Shown here in pieces: positions 1 to 9,400 of a DNA stretch of 64,000 nt. The stretch comes from Rhizobium pisi (lineage in GTDB: Bacteria; Pseudomonadota; Alphaproteobacteria; Rhizobiales; Rhizobiaceae): contig NZ_RJJT01000025.1 in the NCBI RefSeq assembly GCF_003938655.1, positions 1 to 64,000 on the forward strand. The letters are read 5' to 3'. The notes beneath the pieces are model-generated. The model was not told the origin of the DNA, did not search any database, and worked only from the letters and a program-made list of their open reading frames with translations. The number at the start of each line of letters is the position of its first letter. Position 1 is the stretch's first letter. The position numbers and the translations under genes are program-made.

Positions 1-4
1 CGCG

Positions 5-46
5 CTGGCCCCTGACTTGCCTGCGCGCAGGCAAGTCAGGGGCCAG
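5..46. repeat. 42-bp perfect palindrome (two abutting 21-bp arms)
   Basis: Positions 5-25 and 26-46 are exact reverse complements with no spacer, giving a GC-rich hairpin or cruciform. It lies about 77 bases past the stop of the minus-strand AAA+ gene, so it could terminate that transcript, but no T-run is visible because the window begins at once. It could also be two abutting inverted ends of a mobile element or a fold-back assembly artefact. The arm-to-arm match is seen directly; the role is not known. Confidence 0.8.
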
Positions 47-122
47 CCAATCCCATCCAACGTCTACTGCGAAGTCACTCCCGCCGGCTCGGCACCGAAT
101 ACCCGCACTTCTCGACGACCGT

Positions 123-1241
123 TCACAGTTTGTCGAGGCGGCCAGCTCTACGGATCGCTGGATCAATATCCGACGGATTGTTCGTCGCGCCGATGACGAC
201 CACCCCTTCCCGCCCCCCTGCTCCATCCAAGCACTCGAGGAATGCGTTCACCACCTGCGTAGAGTAGGACTTGTTATCATGGTCGAAGCTTTCGCGATCG
301 CCGAAGCTGTCGAGTTCGTCCACGAACATGATGCTCGGCGCGTCTGCTTTCGCCCGGGCGAAATCCGACCTCCTCAACTTGAGAAGATCGCCGAGATGTC
401 CCTTGGCTTGCCACTGCCCTAGTGAGGACGCGACAAACGTGACGCCACAGGTTTTCGCCAGGGCTTGGGCGAAGATGGTTTTGCCAACACCTGGAGGCCC
501 ACTGAGCAGCAGCCCACGGTCGACATCGTCCCACGACAAGATCCCTGCCCGCCAGTCAGCCAGATCCTTAGCGAGTTGGAGACCCCACTCCTTAGCTGGA
601 CCGTAGCCATGCATGTCCTCCAGCCGAGGCGTTGCACGGAGTTCTGCCCGTTTGACCGGCTCGGGGTCGGCAATGGCCTCGGCGCGTGCCTCTCGCCGTA
701 ATCGACGTAAGGTCTCATCCACTGGACGCCACGGTCTCAGGGCGATGACAAGATCCTTGATAGGATATTTTAGCAATCGTTTGGCTTGCCCATAGCTGAC
801 CTTCATATCTAGGATCTCGCCACATGCGGCCTTCAGGTCGCCGGGTCGCACGGGTTCGATATCCACAATCCAGTCGAGTGCAAGTCGTAGATTTCTAGGG
901 ATATCTTCTCTGTTTGGGCAGATCACGAGAGCCTTTGGTCGGCCTTCGCATTCATTCTTAAATTTTCTCTCATTGTCCAACAAAGTGTCTCCCTGGCTGA
1001 ACCAGCACGAGGCAACCGGGCCAAAATTCGTCTCGTCCTCCTCACCGAATAAAACCAGCCGAGCTGCATTGATGTGCTCATGGGGATCTGAGTTGTCCGG
1101 ACTGATGAGCACCAGGACACCGACGTCAGCCGTCACGAAGCTCGGGATTTTCTTCAACGCGCGTTGCGTTGTCAGGTGAAGGGCGAAGTCTTTTACGGTC
1201 GCACGGACGCGTTCATTTCGCGTTGGGCTTTTCTGAGACAT
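123..1241 (-). CDS. AAA+ ATPase, C-terminally short
   Basis: This 372-residue protein has an N-terminal region of about 200 residues that I do not recognise, then an AAA+ core of the FtsH/CDC48-like class. Walker A is GPPGVGKT at about 248-255, Walker B IMFVDELD at 304-311, sensor-1 GATNN at 351-355 and the arginine-finger segment RRAGR at 364-368. The reading frame stops four residues later, so the alpha-helical lid that normally follows is absent. Family members usually continue for 60-100 residues, which suggests truncation by a frame disruption or rearrangement close to the palindrome at 5-46. It probably remodels a protein substrate using ATP. It is transcribed away from the 4008-14104 operon, and no strong ribosome binding site is visible before the start. 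Confidence 0.75.
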   Translation of the reverse strand: MSQKSPTRNERVRATVKDFALHLTTQRALKKIPSFVTADVGVLVLISPDNSDPHEHINAARLVLFGEEDETNFGPVASCWFSQGDTLLDNERKFKNECEGRPKALVICPNREDIPRNLRLALDWIVDIEPVRPGDLKAACGEILDMKVSYGQAKRLLKYPIKDLVIALRPWRPVDETLRRLRREARAEAIADPEPVKRAELRATPRLEDMHGYGPAKEWGLQLAKDLADWRAGILSWDDVDRGLLLSGPPGVGKTIFAQALAKTCGVTFVASSLGQWQAKGHLGDLLKLRRSDFARAKADAPSIMFVDELDSFGDRESFDHDNKSYSTQVVNAFLECLDGAGGREGVVVIGATNNPSDIDPAIRRAGRLDKL

Positions 1242-1701
1242 AGTTACACCACGGATTGGACAGCAGGGATTGACGCAGAGGAATCAGAGTCCTGTGTGGC
1301 CTGCTATCCGTCCCGCTGTAACTGCCTGGGTTTCGTCCGTGTTGACGAGCCAACTCCCCCCAATCCGCGATAGTCCACCAACCACATCGGAAATGATGGC
1401 CTGATCAGAGATTGGGCTACGGTATGGATAAGGGAAAGCCTGGATAGCTGTGACCGCAAAACCGCGATCAGAAACAGAGATGCTCATCATGAACCCTCAA
1501 CGAAAAACAGCGATGAAACCCACAGGCGGGAGTTCAGCGATCTATTCGTATCAAGGTTCGAGCGAGAATATCCATACGAGAACGAATAGAGAACTGATCC
1601 AGGCGCGTCAAGCTCAAACTCGTACTTTCTGGGGCGTTATTCGCGCCACCTGCTTGGACGGTAAATTTCGCTCAGCAGAACAGCAGCCCCGACTTTTGCC
1701 G
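1242..1701. other. Intergenic stretch, no convincing gene
   Basis: This 460-base interval lies between two minus-strand genes. A 68-codon minus-strand frame (1284-1490) has a GAGGG-like site before its ATG, but its product resembles nothing I know and no second line of evidence supports it. I see no hairpin, repeat or RNA gene here. Confidence 0.5.
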
Positions 1702-1986
1702 TTAAAGGCCAAGATCCTTGTGGAGCTCTTCTCCGTCGTCATTGGATGGACGCAGCCCTGCCTGTTCGCTCGAAACCCATGTCCAGCTCATAACGAATGC
1801 ACCGTCGTCGCCGCCGCGAGATATGATCGTGTCCAAATCGACCTCGAGATCGTCGCTGATTTGCACCGCTGCGGCGAATGCCGCAGTGTCTGGATCCACT
1901 GGCTTTCGCAGTTTTTCTGCCAGTGGCCCTTCCGGAATAGATTTCAGAATCTGATCGAGTTCATCTTTTTCGAGGCGTATCCACAT
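1702..1986 (-). CDS. Small conserved-looking hypothetical protein
   Basis: This 94-residue acidic protein begins MWIRLEKDELDQIL and is predicted largely helical in its first half, with a tail rich in Asp and Gly. No signal peptide or membrane segment is visible. It has the composition of a genuine cytoplasmic rhizobial protein rather than a shadow frame, but I do not recognise its family and give it no function. It is co-oriented with the AAA+ ATPase gene 460 bases downstream. The Shine-Dalgarno site is weak. Confidence 0.5.
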   Translation of the reverse strand: MWIRLEKDELDQILKSIPEGPLAEKLRKPVDPDTAAFAAAVQISDDLEVDLDTIISRGGDDGAFVMSWTWVSSEQAGLRPSNDDGEELHKDLGL

Positions 1987-2967
1987 CGGTCTAGCTCAAT
2001 TGCACTGCTGCCAGTGTGCTTCTCACTTCTGTGGGCCGCAACGGTGGATGTAAGGCACCAAGTGCTCTCGCATACCGAGTCTCTACCGGCACCCTTGATG
2101 TGAGACCGACAACGCGCAATGCGGCGGACAGAGCATAGCTGGGATGCAAAAAGTGGGATTGCTAGACTCAGGCTTGATAGGTAATCAACCGCCTCACGCG
2201 GACGGCCTGCCGATCACTCGGTTTTTGCCGTCGGTAGCAACATACGGGCGCTCCCCAAATCGGGTCGAGCGCCCGTTGTGTTTGATCGCATGGGAGCGAA
2301 TAATTCTGCAGCCCAGCAGATTCCGCAATCTAATGCCCTTCAAAACTAAGTAGGCACGGGCCAACGGGGCTATTTTTGTGCCGCAAATCAACTCCAGGAC
2401 TTGTAGTGCCAACAGGCACAGTAAAGTGGTTCAACTCCGAAAAAGGGTATAAATGCACTGATTCAACGGAAAATCAGTTCGATGTTACAAAGAGATTGGC
2501 GCGGAGCACGTTCCGTCTGTATTGAACCGGGCGTCACGATGCGCTTGTGCCCAGACACGACGGTAGGCCAAGCACATCGACTTCGACGCTCGGGTAAATT
2601 TTCTCTTTCACCAATTGAAGGGCGTTCACGTTGCCTTCGATGGGCAACAACCCAGCATCGCCGGGGAGCGCTGGCAACTGTTCCTCGGCCGAGAACCTGA
2701 ACAATGTGATGTGAGCTACAGGAAGTCTGACCTCGGTTCTGTCCCCACAACCAAACTAACACAAAACCCAGTTGACGGTTGGGCTCACTTGGCCGGAGGC
2801 GCGGTGCTGTTCTGCCAAAGACATACCTGGTAATGGGAACTTCAACGTTATTGCCGAGCATCTGCAGTGCGACGTCGGCCTGGAAAACCGCGTCATCTCA
2901 GTTGGCCCGCGAGCCATCGGCGGCTGCCGTTGGTTCGGCAATGCTTCCTATTCGGAGTGGAGACGGA
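1987..2967. other. 981-base gene-poor stretch
   Basis: Several open frames of 60-164 codons cross this interval on both strands, but they overlap each other, have low-complexity Arg/Ser/Pro-rich products and lack good start sites. Apart from the hairpin at 2244-2276 I see no feature. It may hold a degraded insertion or a long regulatory region for the HAD gene, but nothing in it is recognisable. Confidence 0.5.
2244..2276. terminator. Strong hairpin, possible terminator
   Basis: A 10-bp perfect stem (2244-2253 with 2267-2276) encloses a 13-base loop. On the plus strand it is followed by a short T/G-rich run rather than a clean T-tract. No gene end is adjacent on either strand, so the terminator call is weak. 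Confidence 0.35.
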
Positions 2968-3579
2968 GTGGATCGAGACTACCGCAAGCCGATCATTTTC
3001 ATCGATTTCGATGGCACCATCTGCCACGATCGGTACTGGCGCAGCCTTCCCCCCGTCAAGCAGAACAAGTTGCAAACCTACTTGTTTCAGAAGAACCGCC
3101 ATATTGTCTTCGAGTGGATGCGAGGACTTCACACCGCGGAAGAGGTCAACGGTATGGTCGCCGCCGCACTCGACATGCCCTTCGACAAAGTATGGGAGAT
3201 TTTCGTGGCAGATTGCCAGTCGATGCAGGTTTCGCTGGTCACTCTTGCCCGCCTCTCGCGCCTTAGACTGGTCGCCAATGTTATCCTTGTGACCGGAAAC
3301 ATGGACAGTTTTTCCCGCTTTACGGTGCCAGCCCTTCGGCTCGACCAACACTTCGATGCGATCAGCAATTCCTATAACGAAGGCAGGCTGAAGACGGATG
3401 ATGGTGGCGCCTTGTTCATGCAGTATGCCGACCAGTTCAGCGCCTCGATTCTGGATTGCGTTGTCATCGATGATTCCGAGGAAGTCTGCTCGACTTTCGC
3501 CCAGCTCGGTGGAACGCCGCTGCGCGTGACTGCGGAGCGCACGACGGACGCCATCCTAGACGATTTGCTGCTGTCCTGA
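2968..3579 (+). CDS. HAD-superfamily hydrolase
   Basis: This 203-residue protein has the haloacid-dehalogenase motifs. Motif I is IDFDGTIC near the N-terminus, where the first Asp is the nucleophile; motif II VTGN is mid-protein; and a motif IV-like VIDDS is near the C-terminus. It is therefore likely a phosphatase or related hydrolase acting in the cytoplasm; the substrate cannot be read from sequence. I chose the GTG at 2968 because GGAG lies five bases upstream (2959-2962) and motif I then sits at the usual distance from the start. An in-frame ATG at 2941 is the alternative. It precedes the four-gene operon by 428 bases, so co-transcription is uncertain. Confidence 0.75.
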   Translation: MDRDYRKPIIFIDFDGTICHDRYWRSLPPVKQNKLQTYLFQKNRHIVFEWMRGLHTAEEVNGMVAAALDMPFDKVWEIFVADCQSMQVSLVTLARLSRLRLVANVILVTGNMDSFSRFTVPALRLDQHFDAISNSYNEGRLKTDDGGALFMQYADQFSASILDCVVIDDSEEVCSTFAQLGGTPLRVTAERTTDAILDDLLLS

Positions 3580-4007
3580 ATACGAACGCACTACAATGGC
3601 CCGCATTCGCCCGGAATGTGCCAGGTTTGGGTCTCTCCCTGCGACCCACCGGGCGCCTTCGCCTCGTTCACGCCGGGAGCAATGGATCGCTGAATGGCAG
3701 CTATCAGATTCACTTGGTTTAAGTGCGGGCAGCCGTAACGAGGTCGAGAGTCGAGAAAGTGACGCCAGTCCGGTCCGGGCGAATCCTTCTTCACCTGTCC
3801 GGTCGGCAGGCTGACACAAGATCTCGGCAACAGATCCACGTGCTGTCGAGACTACCTTTCGGTATGGCATTAACAATATCGGTTCACTGTGAACGCCGGA
3901 ATTCGTATGTTTTAGTGTGCGAAAACTCGTTGAGTTATTCTATTCGCGCTCAACCTGTGATCTAAGTTTCCGCAATTGTTATTCCAGCATACGATCGAAT
4001 TGACCTG
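3580..4007. other. Upstream region of the four-gene operon
   Basis: No supported gene lies in this 428-base interval. The last 130 bases are more AT-rich than their surroundings, as expected for a promoter region, but I cannot name a convincing -35/-10 pair. Overlapping short frames on both strands here have Arg/Ser/Pro-rich shadow-like products. Confidence 0.45.
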
Positions 4008-5831
4008 ATGAATAAAACTACCTGGCTTCGCGACCTCGTACGCTTTCTTCCGCTAAAGAGCCAGTTCGTACTGTCTGGCAATGTACGTGACCTTCAGGCC
4101 TATGAGATCGCGCAGGACACCGTAGCGGCATTGCCTCTGGGCCTCTGCCTGCAGCGAGAGCTACAATCGTGTGGCTATCGCGACGTCATCTCGTTTTCGC
4201 CAACGGTGGGTTTTGGACTGCCGGGTGTGACAAATGAAGCAGAACTTGCCCAAGTTATGATGCGGAACGGCTTAGGAAGTGAAAATCCCAAGACAATGGG
4301 ATTGGAGATGCTTGGACAGCTCCTTGGCTCATTCACTGCGGCAACCGGTGAACCTGCCGCACTTATCGTCGATTTCGCGTCACGGCTGGTGAACCGGTCC
4401 GATGCATTGACGATCGCCGAGCACACTCTATTCACCCAGGCGCAGATTCTTTGTCATGCGGCAAAATCCCGACCAGCAGGTCCAGATCGGAAGCCATTTT
4501 ACAATTCGATTATCTGGATAGTCGAACGCGATTCCGATCTCCCCGATTGGCTAACTGTCGATAATCCCAAGCTCCGGACTATCCCCGTAGCAGTCCCCGA
4601 TAGTCTCACTCGAAAATCCTTATCGCAAACCCTGCTCAAATCCTTACCTGCCGCTCAGCAGGCTTCAGAAGGGCAATTAGCTCAGTGGGCCGAGACATTT
4701 GTCAACCTGACTGAAGGGCTGTTGCTCTCAGATATGAATTCCATTGCCCAACTTGGTCGGAACGAAGGATTGAAAGCCAGCGAGATCGCTGATGCCGTTC
4801 GCCGGTATAAAGTCGGCGTCACGGACGACCCTTGGCGCAAGATCGATAGGACTAAGATCGCAGGGGCCGAAGAGTTCATTCGCTCTCGCGTAAAAGGCCA
4901 AGATCATGCGGCAATGCATATGCTCGATATTGTCAAACGGGCTGTGACAGGGGTCGGGCGCTCTTCCACCAACGGGCGTCCGCGTGGCGTTGCCTTCCTC
5001 GCTGGGCCGACCGGCGTCGGGAAGACTGAGCTGGCAAAGACGATTACCAGCCTCCTCTTCGGCGACGAGTCCGCATACATTCGTTTCGACATGTCGGAAT
5101 TCAGCGCGGAGCATGCGGATCAACGGTTGATTGGCGCCCCACCAGGCTACGTGGGCTATGACGCCGGTGGCGAGCTAACGAATGCAATTCGCGAAAAGCC
5201 ATTCAGCGTGGTGCTGTTTGACGAGATCGAGAAAGCGCATCCCCGCATTCTCGACAAGTTTTTGCAGGTTTTGGACGACGGTGTGCTGACGTCAGGCCGC
5301 GGCGACAGAGTTTACTTCTCCGAAGCGATTATCTTGTTCACGTCCAATCTCGGCATCTATCGGACCGATGCAAGCGGCGCTCGTATCCAGAACGTTTCGT
5401 CCGATGAGACACATGAAGTAGTGACCGCGAAGGTCAGGGAAGAGATCGATCGCCATTTCAAGCTCACCCTCAACCGACCAGAGATACTGAACCGCATCGG
5501 CGAGAACGTCATTGTCTTTGATTTCATCCGTCCGCAGATCGCTGATGCCATCTTTGACGGCATGGTTGCGAACTTGCTCGAAAGCACACGCTCGATTGGT
5601 TTCGATATTTCCATCACCGATAAAGCGAAGACCGTGCTGAAAGAGATGTGTCTGCGTGATCTGTCTAACGGCGGTCGTGGTGTTCGCAACATGGTGGAAG
5701 CACATCTAGCTAATCCATTGTCGCGAGCGCTGTTTGACACCGGAGAGGTTGGCGGCACCTTCCGTATCGAAGAACTCTCAACCGGAGCTGTAACGTCGAT
5801 CACGCTCGAGCGGGAACAGCGACCATCATGA
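4008..5831 (+). CDS. ClpB/ClpA-type AAA+ unfoldase-like ATPase
   Basis: The C-terminal half of this 607-residue protein is a Clp/Hsp100 second AAA+ module. Walker A GPTGVGKT is at 333-340, the aromatic pore loop GYVGYD at 380-385, Walker B VVLFDE at 401-406, sensor-1 TSNLG at 445-449, an arginine-finger region RPEILNRI at 490-497, and a Clp D2-small-type segment follows. The first 270 residues look like an AAA+-shaped module without a Walker A, so only one ATPase site is expected. Clp family ATPases thread proteins through a hexamer pore; here the substrate may be a partner from the same operon. It is the first gene of the operon and overlaps the radical-SAM gene by ATGA at 5828-5831. It lacks the ClpB middle coiled coil and the ClpP-binding IGF loop is not evident, which points to remodelling rather than degradation. 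Confidence 0.85.
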   Translation: MNKTTWLRDLVRFLPLKSQFVLSGNVRDLQAYEIAQDTVAALPLGLCLQRELQSCGYRDVISFSPTVGFGLPGVTNEAELAQVMMRNGLGSENPKTMGLEMLGQLLGSFTAATGEPAALIVDFASRLVNRSDALTIAEHTLFTQAQILCHAAKSRPAGPDRKPFYNSIIWIVERDSDLPDWLTVDNPKLRTIPVAVPDSLTRKSLSQTLLKSLPAAQQASEGQLAQWAETFVNLTEGLLLSDMNSIAQLGRNEGLKASEIADAVRRYKVGVTDDPWRKIDRTKIAGAEEFIRSRVKGQDHAAMHMLDIVKRAVTGVGRSSTNGRPRGVAFLAGPTGVGKTELAKTITSLLFGDESAYIRFDMSEFSAEHADQRLIGAPPGYVGYDAGGELTNAIREKPFSVVLFDEIEKAHPRILDKFLQVLDDGVLTSGRGDRVYFSEAIILFTSNLGIYRTDASGARIQNVSSDETHEVVTAKVREEIDRHFKLTLNRPEILNRIGENVIVFDFIRPQIADAIFDGMVANLLESTRSIGFDISITDKAKTVLKEMCLRDLSNGGRGVRNMVEAHLANPLSRALFDTGEVGGTFRIEELSTGAVTSITLEREQRPS

Positions 5832-6496
5832 CGGCTATCGCCATCTCTCGAATTCATTTTCCGGTCACGACGCTGGGACCGGGCAATCGCATCGGGATAT
5901 GGCTACAAGGATGTTCAATTCGGTGCCCCGGATGTATCTCGGCAGACACTTGGGCAACAGGCAGCGGAAAGACGACTGTCGAGGACGTCCTATTCGTGAT
6001 CGCTCAGTGGCTGCCCGAAATCGATGGCGTGACGGTCTCTGGCGGCGAACCATTTGATCAGCCGGAAGCTCTCCGAGACCTACTTAGGCAGATCCGCCTC
6101 CGGACCAATGCTGATGTGCTCGTCTTCTCAGGCTATCCAATTGAGAAAATTGCGGACCAACTCGACGATATGGCCGGGCTGATTGATGCGTTGATCTCCG
6201 ATCCCTACTCAATCGAAGCTCCGCAGACGCTAGCCCTCCGGGGAAGCGACAATCAGCGTTTGAACATCTTAACTCCGCTCGGAAATGCCAAGTTCTCGTC
6301 GTATCAGCGGGAAGCTGCGTCCTCCGACCGGAAGTTCGACCTGATGATGGATGATGCAGGTCAGGTCTGGATGGCCGGGATCCCGGGACGCGATGACTTC
6401 AAACGGCTCACTGAAATTCTGTCCGCCCAAGATCACAAGATTTTCACAACACAAGACCGCTCCGCGGGAGCACCGAGACGCAAAGCCAATGATTAG
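5828..6496 (+). CDS. Radical-SAM protein, activase (NrdG/4Fe-4S single-cluster) type
   Basis: This 222-residue protein has the 4Fe-4S ligand motif C29-x3-C33-x2-C36 and the SAM-binding SGGEPF at 71-76, with no auxiliary cluster domain. Its size and layout match glycyl-radical-enzyme activases and the related single-cluster proteins. Such enzymes cleave S-adenosylmethionine to a 5-prime-deoxyadenosyl radical that attacks a protein or small molecule. No glycyl-radical enzyme is encoded nearby, so the target is probably another product of this operon or a metabolite. The start overlaps the ClpB-like stop (ATGA), and its end overlaps the start of the giant helicase gene by eight bases, indicating translational coupling and fixed stoichiometry. 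Confidence 0.85.
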   Translation: MTAIAISRIHFPVTTLGPGNRIGIWLQGCSIRCPGCISADTWATGSGKTTVEDVLFVIAQWLPEIDGVTVSGGEPFDQPEALRDLLRQIRLRTNADVLVFSGYPIEKIADQLDDMAGLIDALISDPYSIEAPQTLALRGSDNQRLNILTPLGNAKFSSYQREAASSDRKFDLMMDDAGQVWMAGIPGRDDFKRLTEILSAQDHKIFTTQDRSAGAPRRKAND

Positions 6497-9400
6497 ATTT
6501 TGTCCGAACTGCAAGACAGAACGTCCACTCAGCGAGTTCTACTGCCAAACCGTCCTTGAAGATGGCGCGACTTGCAATTGGGATCTAACCGCGGTCTCCG
6601 TCAGAGAACCAGGCAAAGGTGAGGCCACCAGTACGGAATCCTCTTCTCCTGTTCACACGCAGGTACCTGCCCTACGGACGTGCCCAAATGGACACGCCGT
6701 CGACGAGGGCGATCTAATCTGTATGGCTTGCGGAGCGGAGATCTCAGACGAGGTTCCACCCATCGAACCTGTCACGTTAGAAACTCCTCCTGAAGACGCA
6801 CCAACCGCGGAGGTAATCGCGACGGAGATTGCCGGTTGGACAATAGAGAGCCGCTTGCCATCGATCAGTACAGTCCGAGAGCGTTTCCTGGCAATCGAAC
6901 CGGAAACAGGAAAACGAGGCATACTGACGCTTTACGCGGACGGATCTGAGCCGGATCCGTCGGTCTATGACGCCATTCGAAACATGCCCGACGACCACCT
7001 CCCCCAAGTTTATGAGGTCGGCCGTTGGCACGACCGAGCGTTTGAGATTTCCGAGGAAATCACCGGCGGGAGCCTCGAAGAGGCGCAACTCGATGGCGCC
7101 AATCTTGGCGTGGTCAACTCGGTCGTGTTTGAGATTGGTAAAGCCTTGGGGTCGTTCTCACAGGCGGGCTTGCGCCATCGCGACATCACCCCTGCGAACA
7201 TCCTAATTCGGACCAGAGATCCTCTCGATCTCGTCGTCGCCGGTTTCGGATCGGCGAGATTATCTGACTACGACTTGGATATAGTCGCGCCTCTGGAAAC
7301 GACCCGCTATATGGCACCTGAAGCTATCGCAGGTGGGGTGGCGGCGGCTTCCGACTGGTGGAGCCTTGGTATGATCACGCTCGAGATCGTAACCGCGGGC
7401 GCGTGCTTCGAAGGAGTGAACCCTCAGGCATTTCTAATTCACGTCCTGACCAAGGGTGTCACCGTTCCCGAAGGTTTGGACCCATCGATCGAGCGCCTTC
7501 TGAAAGGTCTCCTCGCGCGGGATCATCGCGAACGTTGGCAATGGAATGAATTGCGGGCTTGGTACGCGGGCGAGTTTGTCGAACTGCCTGCAGAAGTCGT
7601 TGACGAGACTGATACCGTTGGCAAGGCAGCCATCGCCCTGGCAGGAAAATCGTATTCAAAGGCTACAAGTTACGCCTTGGCAGCCGCAGAGCCAGGAAAT
7701 TGGGACGAGGCTCGGACCCATGCCGCACGCGGCGTCATCGCCGCTTGGGCGGAAGACGCAGGATTTGATGATGCGGTTCAATCAGCGTTGAGGCGCCTCG
7801 CGCATACGGACGGACTGTCGGACGACCTACGCCTTTCGATGGCGCTGAAGACACTCTATCCGGCAATGCCTCTCATCGTGAAGGGCAATATCGTCACCCC
7901 CGGTTGGCTGCTTGACCATCCTGCCGAGGGTACAGACCTTATATTCGGGCCATCAGCTGAAATCCTGGCACGCCTCGGCGTCGAGGAATGGCTGCAGCGC
8001 TTGAAGCAGCGAGGCATTTCAGTTCGAGAGAAGGCTCGTCAGTTTTCGATCACGCTGAATGAAGAGGATTTGCAGGTCCACCTTCTGTCGAGCTCAAAGG
8101 CTCGCCTCGCGGCGCTTTGGACTGAGAAACGACGGATTCTGCCTGATACCGATCATCCTGGCCTCAACTCCCTCATTGAAAGACGCCAGACGACGGACGA
8201 GGACTTCATTCTCTTGTTGGCTGCAGACGTCGGCCAGTTCCGATCTGTCGACGAAATTCTGGATGAAGCGCAGGCAACGGCTGAACGCGCTGGAGTTCCG
8301 TCGTTCGAAAGGGAGCAAGCCCGTGACCTCCTGAGCCGGTCTCGAAGAGATTTGCACGCGCTTGTTGATCGGCGGCTCGCAGGTTTCGCACGCTCAGGCA
8401 TCGAACGGGTTGACGAATGGGCGGATCAGTTCCGGCTGGACAGACGCATCAGCCTCGACCGCACCCTAGTTCTCCTTTCTGTTCCCGAGGAACATTGGCT
8501 AGAGCCGCCAAAACAGCACTATGTGTCGACTCTCCTCGAATACTTCTCGAAGAAGATTTCGGGAAGCATCCTGCGTGGACCGCTGACGAGAATGGTCATT
8601 GGCAAGACGACGCCCCGCGTTGATCTTACCGAGCTCGGGACCGAGCGTAAGCCTGCAGCGGCCATGCTAGATCTCATGCTCTCCCGAACAGATCGTTCTG
8701 AGGACCTCGATCCTGCGGCATTCGGCCAATCGGAAACGCTGGAGCGGCGGTTGCGATCACTGCACTCGCACTCGACACTCTACAAACGCGATACGGGCAT
8801 CGACGGACTTTACCTTGGCTTTCCGTTCCTTATCCATCGTGACGATCGCAAAAAGCCAAAGATCGCTCCCATCCTGCTTTGGCCCGTCAAGGTCACCCCA
8901 GAGGTTGGCAATCGCGGTCACGCGACCATCGCCTTCGACCGTGACCGCGACGAAGTACGTCTCAACCCAGCGTTTGAAGGCATGATTGGCATCGACGCGT
9001 CGCGACGCTGGCAAGAGGCCGCGAACGATCTCCTTGGACGGGCAACATTAACCGCGGCGGATGTGGTCGATGGTTTTGGTGGGCTTTCCAAAATCGAGGG
9101 CCGATCACTATCGAAACTTCCGAGCAAAGACACGGATGCGGATTTCGGACATGACGTTATCTCTTGTTCGGCCGTTCTGTTCCATCTGGCATATATGGGC
9201 CAGGCGATCGTGGAAGATTTGCGCCAGTTGAAAAGCAAGCAGCTGGGTGGCAGTGCGTTGGAAACCGCGCTCAAAGTTACGGATGAACCACCGCAATCCG
9301 CGCCCCGTGAAAAGCCGTCAGAAATGGATCGTTTCTTCACAGTTGCGAGCGATCCGTCCCAAGAAGCGGCCGTCATTGAAGCGCGATATGCCCCAGGGCT

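Noticed and set aside
1450..2103. 217-codon plus-strand open frame
   Set aside because: It covers the 94-residue minus-strand gene and has a low-complexity product with no family; it is most likely a chance frame in GC-rich DNA.
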